Positions 26,818 through 37,575 of a stretch of DNA of 64,000 nt are shown piece after piece (the first letter of the stretch is position 1; each line of letters starts with the position of its first letter). A program made the translations under genes and the position numbers. The notes under the pieces are model-generated. The model was not told where the DNA came from. It saw nothing but the letters and a program-made list of their open reading frames with translations, and searched no databases. Source of the DNA: Flaccisagitta enflata (taxonomy: Eukaryota; Chaetognatha; Sagittoidea; Aphragmophora); assembly GCA_965153355.1 (NCBI GenBank), contig OZ231127.1:62682001-62746000 (forward strand), in the 5' to 3' direction.

Positions 26818-28283
26818 ATCTGCCTCTGATTGGGGATCTCCTCTCTCAATGGGACGTCGAACTAGCTTACAATCTATTCAATAGCAACTGTCAATCCTTC
26901 ACAAGGGAATTTAGAGATCGGATACTGAAAGCCTCAAATGGCATTAAACTGCATTTACCAGGCACAAATGCGAAAGCGAGTCTTGATGAGTTTGGCAAAC
27001 TTGTCACATACTTTAAAAGTCGGTTTCCTGGCTGGGAGAAGAAAATATTAACGCGCGTCCCAGAATTGCAATCTCAATATGCAATTGTAATCGAGAAAGA
27101 TGAAAAGATATTGGAGGTCAAAAGTGATGTAGATGGCAAACATGAACAGACAAGACAAGAACAGGAAATGAAAGAAGAAGAGGATTACAACCGCTTGAGA
27201 ATCAAGCAAATGGGATATGAAGGTGTTTACAAGGCCTTGAATGGAAAAACATTCCAGAGTGACAGAAAAGTCATTTTCTATGACGTTGGCAAAGAGAGAG
27301 GAGAAAAGACACAAAATACAAATAAAGCCACTGACGGATTGCTGGCTGTCATTTCAAATTTCTGGAAAGAATCATTTGAAATGCTTTGCGTTACACACAA
27401 ACATGGTGTATTCATTATGCAATACAATAATGTTGATTCATCAAATGATCACACTTCAATGAAGCGGAGAGTTGAACTGCTTCAAGATCTCGGGTCGATT
27501 TCCATCTCTGATCCCTGTTTCACCACGGTTTCAATTTCCATTGAAACAAACTTAAAGAAGCCCATCATCTCCAAGCCAGATAAAAAGACATATGGGGCCC
27601 ACTTCCAGTTTCACGTCTCATCCACACGCATGACGGGAGACATAAAATGGTGCATGAAAGAAATTGCATCTTCGACAATGTTGGAGTCCAAATGCAGGAA
27701 GAGAGTCAAAGACAAACTGCAAAGGATGATCGTGAAACTGACGATTTTGCAAAACATGGAAAATGAACGAAATTTGGTTCATCATCGTCTCAAAAACCAA
27801 GAATGGGGAAAATCCGGCGTCATGCTCTGGACAGAGACCCAGAAGACTTGCCTTGAACTTGGACGAAAGGCTTTCCAAAATAATGCGCCTCTCCATCTTG
27901 TCATCAGAGGATGTCAAGGAAGCGGCAAAACGTTGGTCCTCATCAGATTGGCGAGAGAGTTTGTAAGATGTCAAAGTCGCGGCAAAGTCTTGGTTCACAT
28001 CGGTTTGTATCACAAGAGGCTGATTAAAGAACTCAAAGAAGTGGTGCAACAAGATCAACTAATAAGAGATCGCGTCATTGTTGACCATTTCCAATTCGAT
28101 CCAGATAGTTATGGTATGAATCAAATATTTTGCCTTCATCTGGAAGAATCAGTTCAAATTTCCGAAGTCGGCGCTTTTTTCGTCGACGAACAGATATCAT
28201 GTGGCGCAGATTTGGTTTATACAGACTGTGAGTGTAGCACGAGTACAGAAAAAAAAAAGAAATCAGTCCAGGCCCTAATTTAG
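26814..28283 (+). CDS. Middle piece of the same gene: papain-like Cys segment plus SF1/Schlafen-like ATPase N-half
   Basis: This 489-codon frame overlaps the previous piece by ATGA in a different phase. Its sensible sequence actually begins just after the 13-G run at about 26736, so the ATG at 26814 is probably internal. Residues 19-29 read YNLFNSNCQSF. The NC-[QEN]-x-F signature with C26 matches the nucleophile segment of LRAT/PPPDE/NlpC-type papain-like domains (family knowledge; catalysis not shown). A 300-residue stretch I do not recognise follows. Then comes Walker A GCQGSGKT at 366-373 and Walker B VGAFFVDEQ at 452-460, the layout of superfamily 1 helicase-like ATPases such as DUF2075/Schlafen C-terminal domains. 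The last codons, after a 10-A run, are low complexity, and the stop lies inside the terminal inverted repeat of an inserted transposon. The real C-terminus therefore lies beyond 31234. Confidence 0.7.
   Translation: MNLPLIGDLLSQWDVELAYNLFNSNCQSFTREFRDRILKASNGIKLHLPGTNAKASLDEFGKLVTYFKSRFPGWEKKILTRVPELQSQYAIVIEKDEKILEVKSDVDGKHEQTRQEQEMKEEEDYNRLRIKQMGYEGVYKALNGKTFQSDRKVIFYDVGKERGEKTQNTNKATDGLLAVISNFWKESFEMLCVTHKHGVFIMQYNNVDSSNDHTSMKRRVELLQDLGSISISDPCFTTVSISIETNLKKPIISKPDKKTYGAHFQFHVSSTRMTGDIKWCMKEIASSTMLESKCRKRVKDKLQRMIVKLTILQNMENERNLVHHRLKNQEWGKSGVMLWTETQKTCLELGRKAFQNNAPLHLVIRGCQGSGKTLVLIRLAREFVRCQSRGKVLVHIGLYHKRLIKELKEVVQQDQLIRDRVIVDHFQFDPDSYGMNQIFCLHLEESVQISEVGAFFVDEQISCGADLVYTDCECSTSTEKKKKSVQALI
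28227..28232 (+). promoter_or_regulatory. Possible 5' splice donor GTGAGT near the transposon insertion
   Basis: GTGAGT follows codons GADLVYTD-C of the ATPase, 36 bp before the transposon. If it is a real donor, the transposon would lie in an intron and the gene could still be spliced. No acceptor can be chosen with confidence beyond 31234. Confidence 0.2.
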
Positions 28284-28846
28284 TAATTCTGTTGAGCGTG
28301 CACGCCGGGCACGCTTCTCAAAATTTCAGTCTGCCCGACAGAGAATGAGCATGCCCGACTAAATTTGCCCGTATTTCAACCTTACTTTTGTATTCTCACT
28401 TGATTATGACATGCAATAATACCAACATACTACCTAGGACAAAACTCTTTGTTCATCTATAAACTGTAATAACTACACTTCTAGTAAGAGTAAGTAGGAA
28501 AAATCAGTGAGATTATAAAACTACTTCAAAAAATCATTCATTCTCCTTAGTACTATTTTCGCAAAAAAAAAATCTTTACTCTTAAAGATATGTTCATCTA
28601 TTGATTAGAAAATGGATACAAATCGATCATAGAGCAATCAATATCTAGAGATTCTAGTGTGAGCCCCCTTTGACTGAATCATAGACACCAGTTGTCGGGG
28701 AAGCAATATGTAGAGCTTTTCGAGGTATTTTGGGGTGATGGCTTCCCAGATCATTCTTGCCATTTTCTTGATCCCTCTTCTTATCTTCATTTAGACTTAA
28801 AGCTCCAAAGAGACTAATCAAATCATAGAACAGGTCGCCCAAGGGC

Positions 28847-29285
28847 AATACGTGGTCAGCGATACCAGTTGCCCTGCTTTGCATGTTTGTAAATCAGAAT
28901 GAGAGGCAGGGCAGCGGCCCCGAAGGGGACAAAGTCCTGTAGAACACAATGGACTTTCATTAGTTCGTCCGTTCATCCGTCCATCTGCCCCCCCAGGCCC
29001 TCTCAGGCCTGAAATCTGTCCTCTCAGGCCTAAAATCTGCCCTCTCAGGCCTGAAATCTCAGGGAGGGCAAATTTCTGGGAGGGCAAATTTCAGGCCTGA
29101 GAGGGCAGATTCAAGTCCTGAGAGGGCAGATTTCAGGCCTGAGAAGGCAGATTTTAGGCCTGAGAGGGCAGATTTCAGGCCTGAGGGCCTGAGGGCCTGG
29201 GGGGGACGAACAAACGGACAGACGGCCAAACGAACAAACAAACAAAAGTCCCCTGTGTTCTACAAGACTTCGTCCCCTTCGGGGC
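28847..29285 (+). mobile_element. Family B palindromic element B7
   Basis: Head CGTGGTCAGCGATACCAG; left terminus at 28909 with ACAAAGTCCTGTAGAACACA; core of CAGGCCTGAAATCTGCCCTC units that reverse orientation near 29060; right arm TGTTCTACAAGACTTCG, CCCCTTCGGGGC. It lies inside transposon E1. Confidence 0.68.
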
Positions 29286-30147
29286 TCTTCGAATTGGCAA
29301 GCAGTGTATGCAAACCGCATCTGTCTTAGAAGTAATTCAGGCCTGTATATAGTTGAGTTCCCCACCCCCCCCCCCCCCCCATCAAAGGGTTTGGAGATGG
29401 GGAAGGGAAAGGAAGGGGGAAAAAAGAGAAAAAAGGAAAATTTGGGGAAAATACAGTGGAAATCCGATATAACAGTCCTGAAGGGACTGGGGAATTTTGG
29501 TTGTTAAATCCAAATGTTTTTAAATCGAATTACCAATTTTTAGTATTTTTCTTTTAAAAAAATTGAAGCAAAATCAAATACAAAAACATGTGTGCTTGAT
29601 GAATTATAGTGGGTAGGTATTTGTGCAATTAGAAAATGGAGTAACAGATTTACAGATATAACCTCCAAAAGGTCTGCTTTAACATATTCATGAAATCATT
29701 TAGCAAGGTAAAAAATACCACAACAGTTAAAGAAAAATTGATTTTGATTCAAATCTCTCTTAACAAAAATAATTACAGATGTCCGTTTGTGTTCCACTAT
29801 TTACATATCTTTATTATTCTGATTCTACACACTTATATGATCTTTTAGTTCAAATTTTCTTTGATATTTATGATATTAAGTGTTGGCTGAATGATAGATA
29901 TTTAAAAAGAAAACTACTATCAATTTTGTCAAATTATGTATTAATGTCTTTAAATTAGGTTTAGATTTTCCATAGAACCTAAAAATAGTGCCTGTAAATC
30001 AGGTTCGGCTGTTAAATCAGGTGTTGTTAAATCAGAAAAATTTAACATTGTAAAAGCCTATAAAATTCTGGGACCAAGACGTCATGGTTGCTAAATCAGA
30101 AATGCTGTTAAATCAGGTGCCAATAAGGCAGTAGTCCACTGTATAAC

Positions 30148-30345
30148 TTTTGGCAGTACCAAATCATAAAACTTGATTAGTAAAACACAATTTATAACTT
30201 TTTAAACCTTAAATACACTGTTTTATTGCTTTATTTGGAAGAACATCATAGATTTTGTTACGCGACGCAATGCATCGCGGGGAAGAAAATCAAAGGCAGG
30301 GGGGGGGGAAATCAAAAGCCACTCAATTATGTACACCCCTGAAGT
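30148..30345 (+). mobile_element. Family C interspersed repeat, copy 2
   Basis: Same word order as 400-587, including GGGGAAGAAAATCAAAGGC, a run of 10 Gs, AAATCAAAAGCCACTCAATT and GTACACCCCTGAA. It lies within transposon E1. Confidence 0.6.
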
Positions 30346-30352
30346 AATTTGA

Positions 30353-30790
30353 TAAACAGTAAAACGATTGCATTTAAAGATTGTGTAGAAATGACAAAAG
30401 TGAAACTTAAGATGACTTTTATTGACTCAAGATGACTTAAAATGACTAAAGACAACTTTAAATGACTTAAAAAGACCTAAAATGACTGAAATGACTACTT
30501 TGACCTATTTGACTTAAGTGACTTAAGATAACTTAGAATGACTTAGAATGACTTAGAATGACTTAGAATGACTAAGAATGACTTAGAATGACTTAGGATG
30601 ACTTAGAATGACTTAGAATGACTAGAAATAACTTGAAGTATAGTAAAAAAGTAAAGTGTGACGGACCGATGGACAGATAGACGGACGGACCAACAGATGA
30701 CATGGACCAACCAACCAACAGACGGATGGACGGACCAACGAAAGGAACAACAAAGCGGGTTGTAGAGTCCCGTGCACGCGACTAAAAATA
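30353..30790 (+). mobile_element. Family A copy with a 10-bp ACTTAGAATG array
   Basis: The tail is typical: GTAAAGTGTGACGGACC, core, ACAAAGCGGGTTGTAG and stem AGTCCCGTGCACGCGACT (30766-30783). Instead of a normal 5' half there is a degenerate GACTTAAAATG region (30408-30528) leading into about nine ACTTAGAATG units (30529-30623). The head is not recognisable. It lies within transposon E1. Confidence 0.55.
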
Positions 30791-31097
30791 AATGATTCTA
30801 AGATTCTGAGATCTATGATCCATTCATTTGATTGAGTTCTTTTTTTCAAAAAGATTTCAAATTTGTTAATGAAATTCAAGCAATTTCATTCTATTTTCAA
30901 AAAATAAAGCAAGAATAAGTGAATGCAAAGGTGAATGGAAAAACGAATTAATGAATGAATAGCTGAATGAATGAATAGATGAATGAAGGAATGAAGGAAA
31001 GAATGAATGTTTGAAGAAATGAATGAAAGAATGAATATATGGATAGATAAAAAAATAATCAGATGAATTGAACATTCTTTAAGCGATCAAATGAAAA

Positions 31098-32276
31098 ATG
31101 TCAATCGTTATGAAATTCAGTAAGTCTGCTGTGATTCGAGAGAGCCAGCCGGGCGCGCCATCAGCCAAAACAGCGTGCCCGACGGTAAAACAGAGTGCCA
31201 CGGGCACACGGGCACGCTCTAAATTAGGGCCTGGTCAAATCACAGCCAAGCCTGCTGATATTGAATTGACAGTGGGTTTGTCACTCACTCGGCATCTAGT
31301 TTTGGCCACTTCATTCCGCGCTGTCAATGCGACATGCGCAACCGAAGCCTCAGCCGCTGCCGGTCACGAGGTTCAATTTCAAGAAATTGAGTTGGAAGGG
31401 AATTTACGCTCATCCCGTCACATAGCAAACTTGACAAAGAAATATCAGAAGCTTTATAGAGGCCTAGGTAACCACATTAACATAGAGATCAAGTCTTGCC
31501 TCTCGTTCCAGTCGCAACGACCAGAAATCGTCACCGTGGAGAAAAGAGATGAATTTGACGATCGAAATCTGGCAGAAGTGCGAAAGTCACTTTATGACTC
31601 AAGACATGGAAAGATTTGCGCTGTACAATTTTGTTCTCGTTCCACATTTGAAGCGATCGGAGAAAAATTGACGCCGGAGGAACGCGAGAGAGTGGAATTC
31701 TTTTCTGAATCCTTGGAGGTCCTTGGCTGTCAATTTCCTGTTGTGATCCTCATTTGTGATCTCATCCTCATCGACTTTCTTGCGAAAGATATCACGGACG
31801 CGATGACTCGCGCCACCACGCAGCTCAAATGCATCATCCATATCTCGAAACAGCCATTGATGATAAAAGAAAGGCCTTCGATAGACAGACAATATTGCTC
31901 TCCAAGCGACATTCCGTCGTTTTTCCAACGGCTTTGCGACGAATGCGAAGGACCAGTTTTCGTGATGGACGATGATGACGTCATCAACGAGGAGATCAAA
32001 AGGCAACTTGATTTGAACAAAGTGGATTTGGAGTGGCAGAGAAAAACGTGGAAAACGCGGAAAGAAAAGTGGGAATCGACGAAGAAGGCGTCAGTCCTCG
32101 TCAAAATTACGGACAGAGGGAGCGTTCTTGAAAGTCTCACTTCATACGCGCCCATTTTAGAGTTGAGGACGGATGATGAAAAGAAGGCGCAGGATCGGTT
32201 CAAAACTCGCAAAGACGAAGTAAATCAGATCAATTCCTTCTTCGCCCGTCAGGCGAGAATGTTACATAAGCTTTAA
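31098..32276 (+). CDS. C-terminal piece of the broken gene: SF1 helicase-like C-terminal half
   Basis: The open frame starts at an ATG at 31098, but 31098-31234 belongs to the right end of the inserted transposon. The host gene resumes at about 31235. With the 31098 ATG as residue 1, I see ELEGNLRSSRHIANL at about 98-112 (like the NLR-S-I segment of UvrD/Schlafen-type helicases), GCQFPVVIL at 210-218 (like motif V, G-x-[EQ]-[FY]PVV), and TRATTQL at 237-243 (like motif VI, TRA-T-x-L). These complement the Walker A/B half at 27.9-28.2 kb on the same strand, so the two are read as one gene split by the insertion. The tail (about 290-335) is a highly charged probable helix. The stop is TAA. As it stands this piece could only be expressed by splicing across, or from a promoter within, the transposon. 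Confidence 0.68.
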   Translation: MSIVMKFSKSAVIRESQPGAPSAKTACPTVKQSATGTRARSKLGPGQITAKPADIELTVGLSLTRHLVLATSFRAVNATCATEASAAAGHEVQFQEIELEGNLRSSRHIANLTKKYQKLYRGLGNHINIEIKSCLSFQSQRPEIVTVEKRDEFDDRNLAEVRKSLYDSRHGKICAVQFCSRSTFEAIGEKLTPEERERVEFFSESLEVLGCQFPVVILICDLILIDFLAKDITDAMTRATTQLKCIIHISKQPLMIKERPSIDRQYCSPSDIPSFFQRLCDECEGPVFVMDDDDVINEEIKRQLDLNKVDLEWQRKTWKTRKEKWESTKKASVLVKITDRGSVLESLTSYAPILELRTDDEKKAQDRFKTRKDEVNQINSFFARQARMLHKL

Positions 32277-34173
32277 AAGATCTCAAACAATCAAGGCCCG
32301 ACTCCACTGATTCGGCCAACGCCAAACATGATTTTTTTTCATTCGTTTTGGAAGTAAAGAAAACGTTTTTAAGTTGTAAAAAGTCAAAATGGATTTGAAT
32401 CGCTGTCTTCATTGGGGTAATCATGATCATCACTGTCAATATAAATATCATCGTCATTATCACTATCAATTGATCGTCATCATCATCGCTTATATAATCA
32501 GTCTCTTTTTGCGAGTTTTAAAAGTGGTGAAGAATATGGATAATCATGGAGTGCAATTGCAACTTAAGTCTTAGAGAGCTTGAATGATTAGGGACGATGA
32601 GCCGAAAGATTTGGAGAGGAGGAAAAAATGACAAATAAACAAACTAAGAAAAACGATAAAAACGATAAAAACGAAACAGAGCTACTGAACAGAGAGCACA
32701 AGAGTCATAAAGCAAGTCATCCGTGATATCATAATTTGTCAAATTTTTCACTTCAAAGACAGCAAAGACAGCATTTGATACGTTGCACTAGTGCGATTAT
32801 ACTTAAAATTTTAATTCATAACAGACATTCCGAGTCATTTGGAGATATTTGTGCCAAAAACTATCATAAGCGCGATCACCATCGTGAAAACCAATTTTGT
32901 CATCAAGATTTTAAACGCAAAGTTCGAAAATGTTTGAGAAAAATTACGAAGGAATACTATCAGAACAGGAAGTCATACAGTATGTTTTTTCTGAACTGAC
33001 ACGAAAGAAAATCTCATTACTCTGGATCGGAATAAGATATTCAAAATCCGTAAAAAGCGCTAAATAGAGCTTGGTCTGCAGATTTTTCATGTTCTTTTCA
33101 TGTGGCTTGTCATAGAACAGTGTTTCCACCATATCATAACAAGTTAAGTCAGTGTTTTTTAGGAAAAATACCTAATTTATAAGCAAAATTCTCATCAAAT
33201 CACTACCGCTTGGTGCTTATGATCCTGATTTTGATTCAAGATGCTGTAGTATATAATTTTAACTGACTTATTTCACCAATTTGAGTGGGAAATATGTGTT
33301 GTTCAATAATCATCAACATTTCACTTCAAAAAATGTGGTTTTTTGCATGTTTTTACAAAAAAATGCCTAATTTGTGATCCTGAACTTAAAATTGGTAATT
33401 TCTTCACAATAAAGAGGCAGAATATGCATCTATGATAAGTTTTCCTTTATGTAAGACCATTTCTAGAGTTTTGGCTTGATCAATAGAGAGCCAGCATGAA
33501 TTTGAGATGATATACTTAAGAGATGCTTTTTAAGAATTCATGCCATCTGACAGCGGCGTAGGAGAGCTGGATTTTTTGGGACTTCCACCACTTAACTAGT
33601 GTCCGACAAATTTGGTGTCCCAACAGACAGTAACTTAGTGTAAAATAGTTATTACTTCTATTCTCTTGTTTGCTACAATACTCTTGTTTGCAACTATATT
33701 CTTGTTTGCTATTATACTCTTGGATAAGTGGGATGAGGCCTAATCACGCCTAATATAGGATTAAATAATCTTATTTCTCTCTCAGCCATTCACATTCTGT
33801 GTCTAGATCTTCATTTCTTCTCTTACCCACTTCCCCTATACCCCCTGTATTTGCCTAAAACTAACATAAGCTCTGAATCTTCATAAATTGTTCATTAGAT
33901 TGCTACCATGCAAGATCATTTATTGTTCAGTGTGTGTTAGTATGTTTTCCTCTCTCCCTCTCTCTTCCTTTTTTTTCAGAGAAAAAATGTATTAACTTGT
34001 GCGTTTTAAGGTGCATGAAAGGAAATGATCTGTCAATTTAAATCTCTAATGTCACTTAGACTTTAAATGTCCAGCAATCAGTCTGTCTGTCTTTCTGTCT
34101 GTTTTACCATCTTTTTTTTTCTTTTGTTAAATCTTTTTTTCCTGCTTTCTAACTTTTCCTGTTTGTCTGTCCC

Positions 34174-34193
<20 letters not shown>
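32277..34193. other. AT-rich intergenic DNA, no gene seen
   Basis: Follows the stop of the ATPase piece. Short frames only; (ATCATC)-rich segment near 32415-32500. Confidence 0.55.

Positions 34194-34259
<66 letters not shown>
34194..34259 (+). repeat. (CT)n tract after (TGTC)n
   Basis: Preceded by TCTGTCTG repeats from about 34168. Confidence 0.93.
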
Positions 34260-34261
<2 letters not shown>

Positions 34262-35321
34262 GGAAGTCCCGGAAGTCCCTTCTCCTACGCCGCTGCCGTC
34301 TGAGAAATGGAAGTTTTGATTTACATAGAGTGGGGGCCTATTTTCTGAAAGTTACGCATTATTCAAATTATGACCAAAAATCTGCAGACCAAGATCTATT
34401 AAACACTTTTTTCAGATTCTGAAAATCTCGTTCCATTGCGGAGTAATAGGATTTTCTTTCGTGTCATTTCAGAAAAAACATTCTGTAGAAGGAGAAAATG
34501 ACGCGTCTCAGAAATCACCCCCCCCCCCCCTGCAAAAGAAAAAAATGGGGAAAAAAAAACAACAGATGGTATTGGTAAACACAAAGGTGAAAGCAAAAAA
34601 TCTTGAAGTAGTAAAAATACTGTTGGGTGTTGGTCGCCTAAGGAGGAATTAATGAATAACGGGATAGTTGAACCCCGCTATAACGAATGTCAAAGAACTT
34701 ACAAATTTCCGTTTAACATGAATCACTCCATTTCCACTCTTGAATCCTATCCAGTTTTGGGCTTGATTTAAGAAGCTGACATAGAAAGTTCATTCTGCAA
34801 TATCTTGCAAAAATATGGTAATTGTTGATGGTAGAGCGACAGCAATTGCAACCCAAGTTATAGAAGACACATCAGCAATGAAAGCAACAGCGCATGACAG
34901 AAAATGTCATCGTCACCAAAACAGCATCTACAAGGAAATTAGAATAGATTAAAAAACAACAACGTCATCAAGAATATCAACAACCAGCACCAGATAGGCT
35001 GACTCAAGTCGAGTTAGGATTCATTATTGGAAGACAGAGGTTACTACAGAAACAGAAAGAACAACTGTATCATTAACAGATACAGCCAACCGCAATGTTC
35101 CATATATTTCTCAACTCTGATACAACAAGTTATCCCAATATCCCACCATTTGCTGCTCATGCTTTTTGCATCAGCAGTTTAAGTGATTTCATAAGAAGTA
35201 ATTTAGGCTGAGTCAAACGAAAACCAAATGTTAACAATTCATTTACCGAAAGAACCAAAGCAGCTGTGATTACAAAAGCAGACGACAAAACATTGATATC
35301 AACAGCATCGAGAATTTAATC

Positions 35322-35353
<32 letters not shown>

Positions 35354-35526
35354 CTGATAATCATCAATAACATCTAAAACTTATGAGCATCGGCCATAGA
35401 CAAGAACCATACAAGCAAATTACACAGGAGCACCCACTGTATCTTATTTATCCCAAAGGCAGCAAAAAATGGCGCTGCTAATTAGCGCTGATTTTAATGA
35501 TTTCAAGTAACGAAGAGTACTGATCA
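34260..35526. other. No gene seen
   Basis: AT-rich. C11 run near 34519-34529; CAACAA-rich segments near 34950 and 35318. Confidence 0.5.
35318..35353 (+). repeat. Short (AAC)n tract
   Basis: About 12 AAC units. Confidence 0.85.
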
Positions 35527-35530
35527 ATGA

Positions 35531-35622
<92 letters not shown>

Positions 35623-35831
35623 GAGAAAGGAAGAAAGAAAGAGAGAAAGAGAGAAAGAAAGAAAAAGAGAGAAAAAAAGAGAAAGAAAGGAAGCAGGAAA
35701 GCAATCGCAAAGAACTCAAAGAACTTTTAAGTTCAAGAGACAAGAAGAAGAAGAAGAAGAAGAAGAAGAAAAAGAAGAAGAAGAAGAAGAAGAAGAAGAA
35801 GAAGAAGAAGAAGAAGAAGAAGAAGAAGAAG

Positions 35832-35863
<32 letters not shown>

Positions 35864-35880
35864 GAAGAAGAAGGAGAAGG
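35527..35880 (+). repeat. (GAAA)n followed by (GAA)n
   Basis: GAAA at 35527-35625, an impure purine stretch, then GAA at 35743-35870. It immediately precedes the LINE remnant. Confidence 0.92.
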
Positions 35881-35984
35881 CGAAGAAGGAGAGGAAGGAA
35901 AATGAGAGGAGAAAGGCTCAGGAGAAGAAAAAGAAAATCAAGACTCAAGATGAGGGTGATTCGAGAAGAAAGAAAACACGCGCA

Positions 35985-37575
35985 ACGGCCACAAGATTTT
36001 CCTCAAGATCCCACAGCGACTGGCCAACTGCCACTCCTTCCCGACAGCGCCATTCTTCGATTACGACTTCAAGGACGAAATAAGTGAGGAAACATCACAA
36101 ATTGTCGAGAATCTTGCGACATCTATCAGCAACGCCGACAGCATCATCAACATCAGCGCCAATTATTTTGTCGATGAAACTCGCGTCGGCAGTGCTGGTC
36201 GTCGACTTCCACCGGAAATACACGCCAAAAAAATAACAACATTCGAAATCAAAGAAGTTCCAAAGAAAAAGAAAAATCGGTCCTCAGTTGGAAGAGATGG
36301 CGTCTCCTACCGGATGCTTTCTTGCGCGACTCTTCACAATTCTCCTTGTCACCGGCTATTTTCCCAAAATCTGGAGAGAGGCGACGGTCAAAATGAATCC
36401 TAAGGGAGGAGGAAAGGACGCAAAAAAACAAACAAACAAAAAACAAAAAAACTAGCGCCCAATCAGCCTGAACAGCTGCGTGTCAAAACTCTTTGAGAGC
36501 AGCTTCAAGGAACGCATCGTCAGACACTTAAACACAAATGGTGATCAAAATCCCTTCCAAGCGGCATACAAAAAAGGCAGAAGCCCTCAGGAACATCTTC
36601 TCCGTCTCAGCGAAGAAGTTGCCGACGCCTTCAAGCATCGGGAATGCGTCGTCACCGTCTTCCTCGACGTCCAAGGCGCATTTGACAAAGTGTTCAAACG
36701 GCTTCCATTCCACATGGTCGGAATCATCCACGGTTTTCTTAAAGATCGGCATCTCCGTGTCATGGTCGACCATTTTGAAGATCAGCCAATATAGATGGAC
36801 GCCGCAACCCCTCAGGGGGCGGTTCTGTCGCCAATTCTCTTTAATATTTTCGTTGACGACGTCAAAGAAGTCCTAGGCGATGACGTCATCTTTGCGCAAT
36901 ATGCCGACGACCTCGTCATCTGGGTCCGCAACAAGTACTGCTGCTGCTGCTTCTGAAGAGATCCTGAATAAAAAACTCGATGATCTTTCCAAGTGGACGA
37001 ACTGCTGGAGAATACGAATGGCGCCGGATAAGAGCGTTGGCGTTGTCTTCAGCCGCCGACCGACCAAGAGGAATATTCCAATAAAACTGAAACTTCTTGG
37101 GGAAGAAATTGAACGCCACGCAAAACACAATTTTCTAGGCGTCACCTCTGACGACAAATTGCTCTTCAACGAGCATGTCGACAACATTATCGGTAAAACA
37201 ACTTCAAGGACTCATGCCCTCAAAAACCTTGCAGCAAAGAGTGCTTTCAGCAAGCCAACGATGGTGGTCAGACTTCATGAGGCCCTCGTCAATTCCATCT
37301 TTAAATATGGTGCGATCGCCTATGCCGGAATGAGCGACGCAATGTGGGAACGCATCCGGAAATGCCACGCCAGATGCGTCAAATCCTACGTCGGACTCTC
37401 GAATTTTGCAAGCTACGAGCTTGTTTGCCGCATTCTGGGCATCAAGCAAATCAAAGACGAGATTTGCGACTTCGCAAGGAAGAGGATCACAAATATGATT
37501 CAGTCAAAAGAAGCAGCACACCAAGGATCATCTATAAGACACCATCTGAAACTCTCATCTGTGACGCGACGCTAG
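35985..37575 (+). pseudogene. Jockey/CR1-type LINE reverse transcriptase remnant
   Basis: Read across frames, the translation gives the usual order for non-LTR retrotransposon reverse transcriptases: a linker with NRSSVGRDGVSYRML (about 36270-36315), GYFPKIWREATV, RPISLNSCVSKLFES (36452-36496), VFLDVQGAFDKV (from about 36657), PQGAVLSPILFNIFVDD (from about 36805), the catalytic YADD box (about 36898) and the thumb/C-terminal region to 37575. Frame 3 from about 36315 to 36954 carries two in-frame TAG codons (about 36451 and 36792) and ends at TGA. The downstream domain is in frame 1 (36880-37575). No endonuclease domain is seen; only its linker survives. The conserved boxes are intact despite the breaks, suggesting fairly recent inactivation. 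Clade placement is by motif style only. Confidence 0.78.

Larger units (their letters stand above)
28268..31234. mobile_element. Non-autonomous DNA transposon E1 (hAT-like) inserted in the SF1 ATPase gene
   Basis: The ends are exact reverse complements: CCAGGCCCTAATTTAG at 28268-28283 and CTAAATTAGGGCCTGG at 31219-31234. The short direct repeat AAATCA flanks both sides (28260-28265, 31237-31242), two bases out from each end, suggesting a 6-8 bp target duplication with decay. Just inside each end are clusters of GCCCGA/GCCCGG-type motifs (28295-28385 and 31145-31215), plausible transposase-binding subterminal repeats. No transposase frame is visible. The interior carries a family B palindrome (28847-29285), a family C copy (30148-30345) and a family A copy (about 30353-30790). 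It shares its terminus type with element E2 at 12146-13090. Confidence 0.72.

Noticed and set aside
35444-35948. Phe/Leu-rich minus-strand ORFs
   Set aside because: Complement of GAAA and GAA microsatellites.
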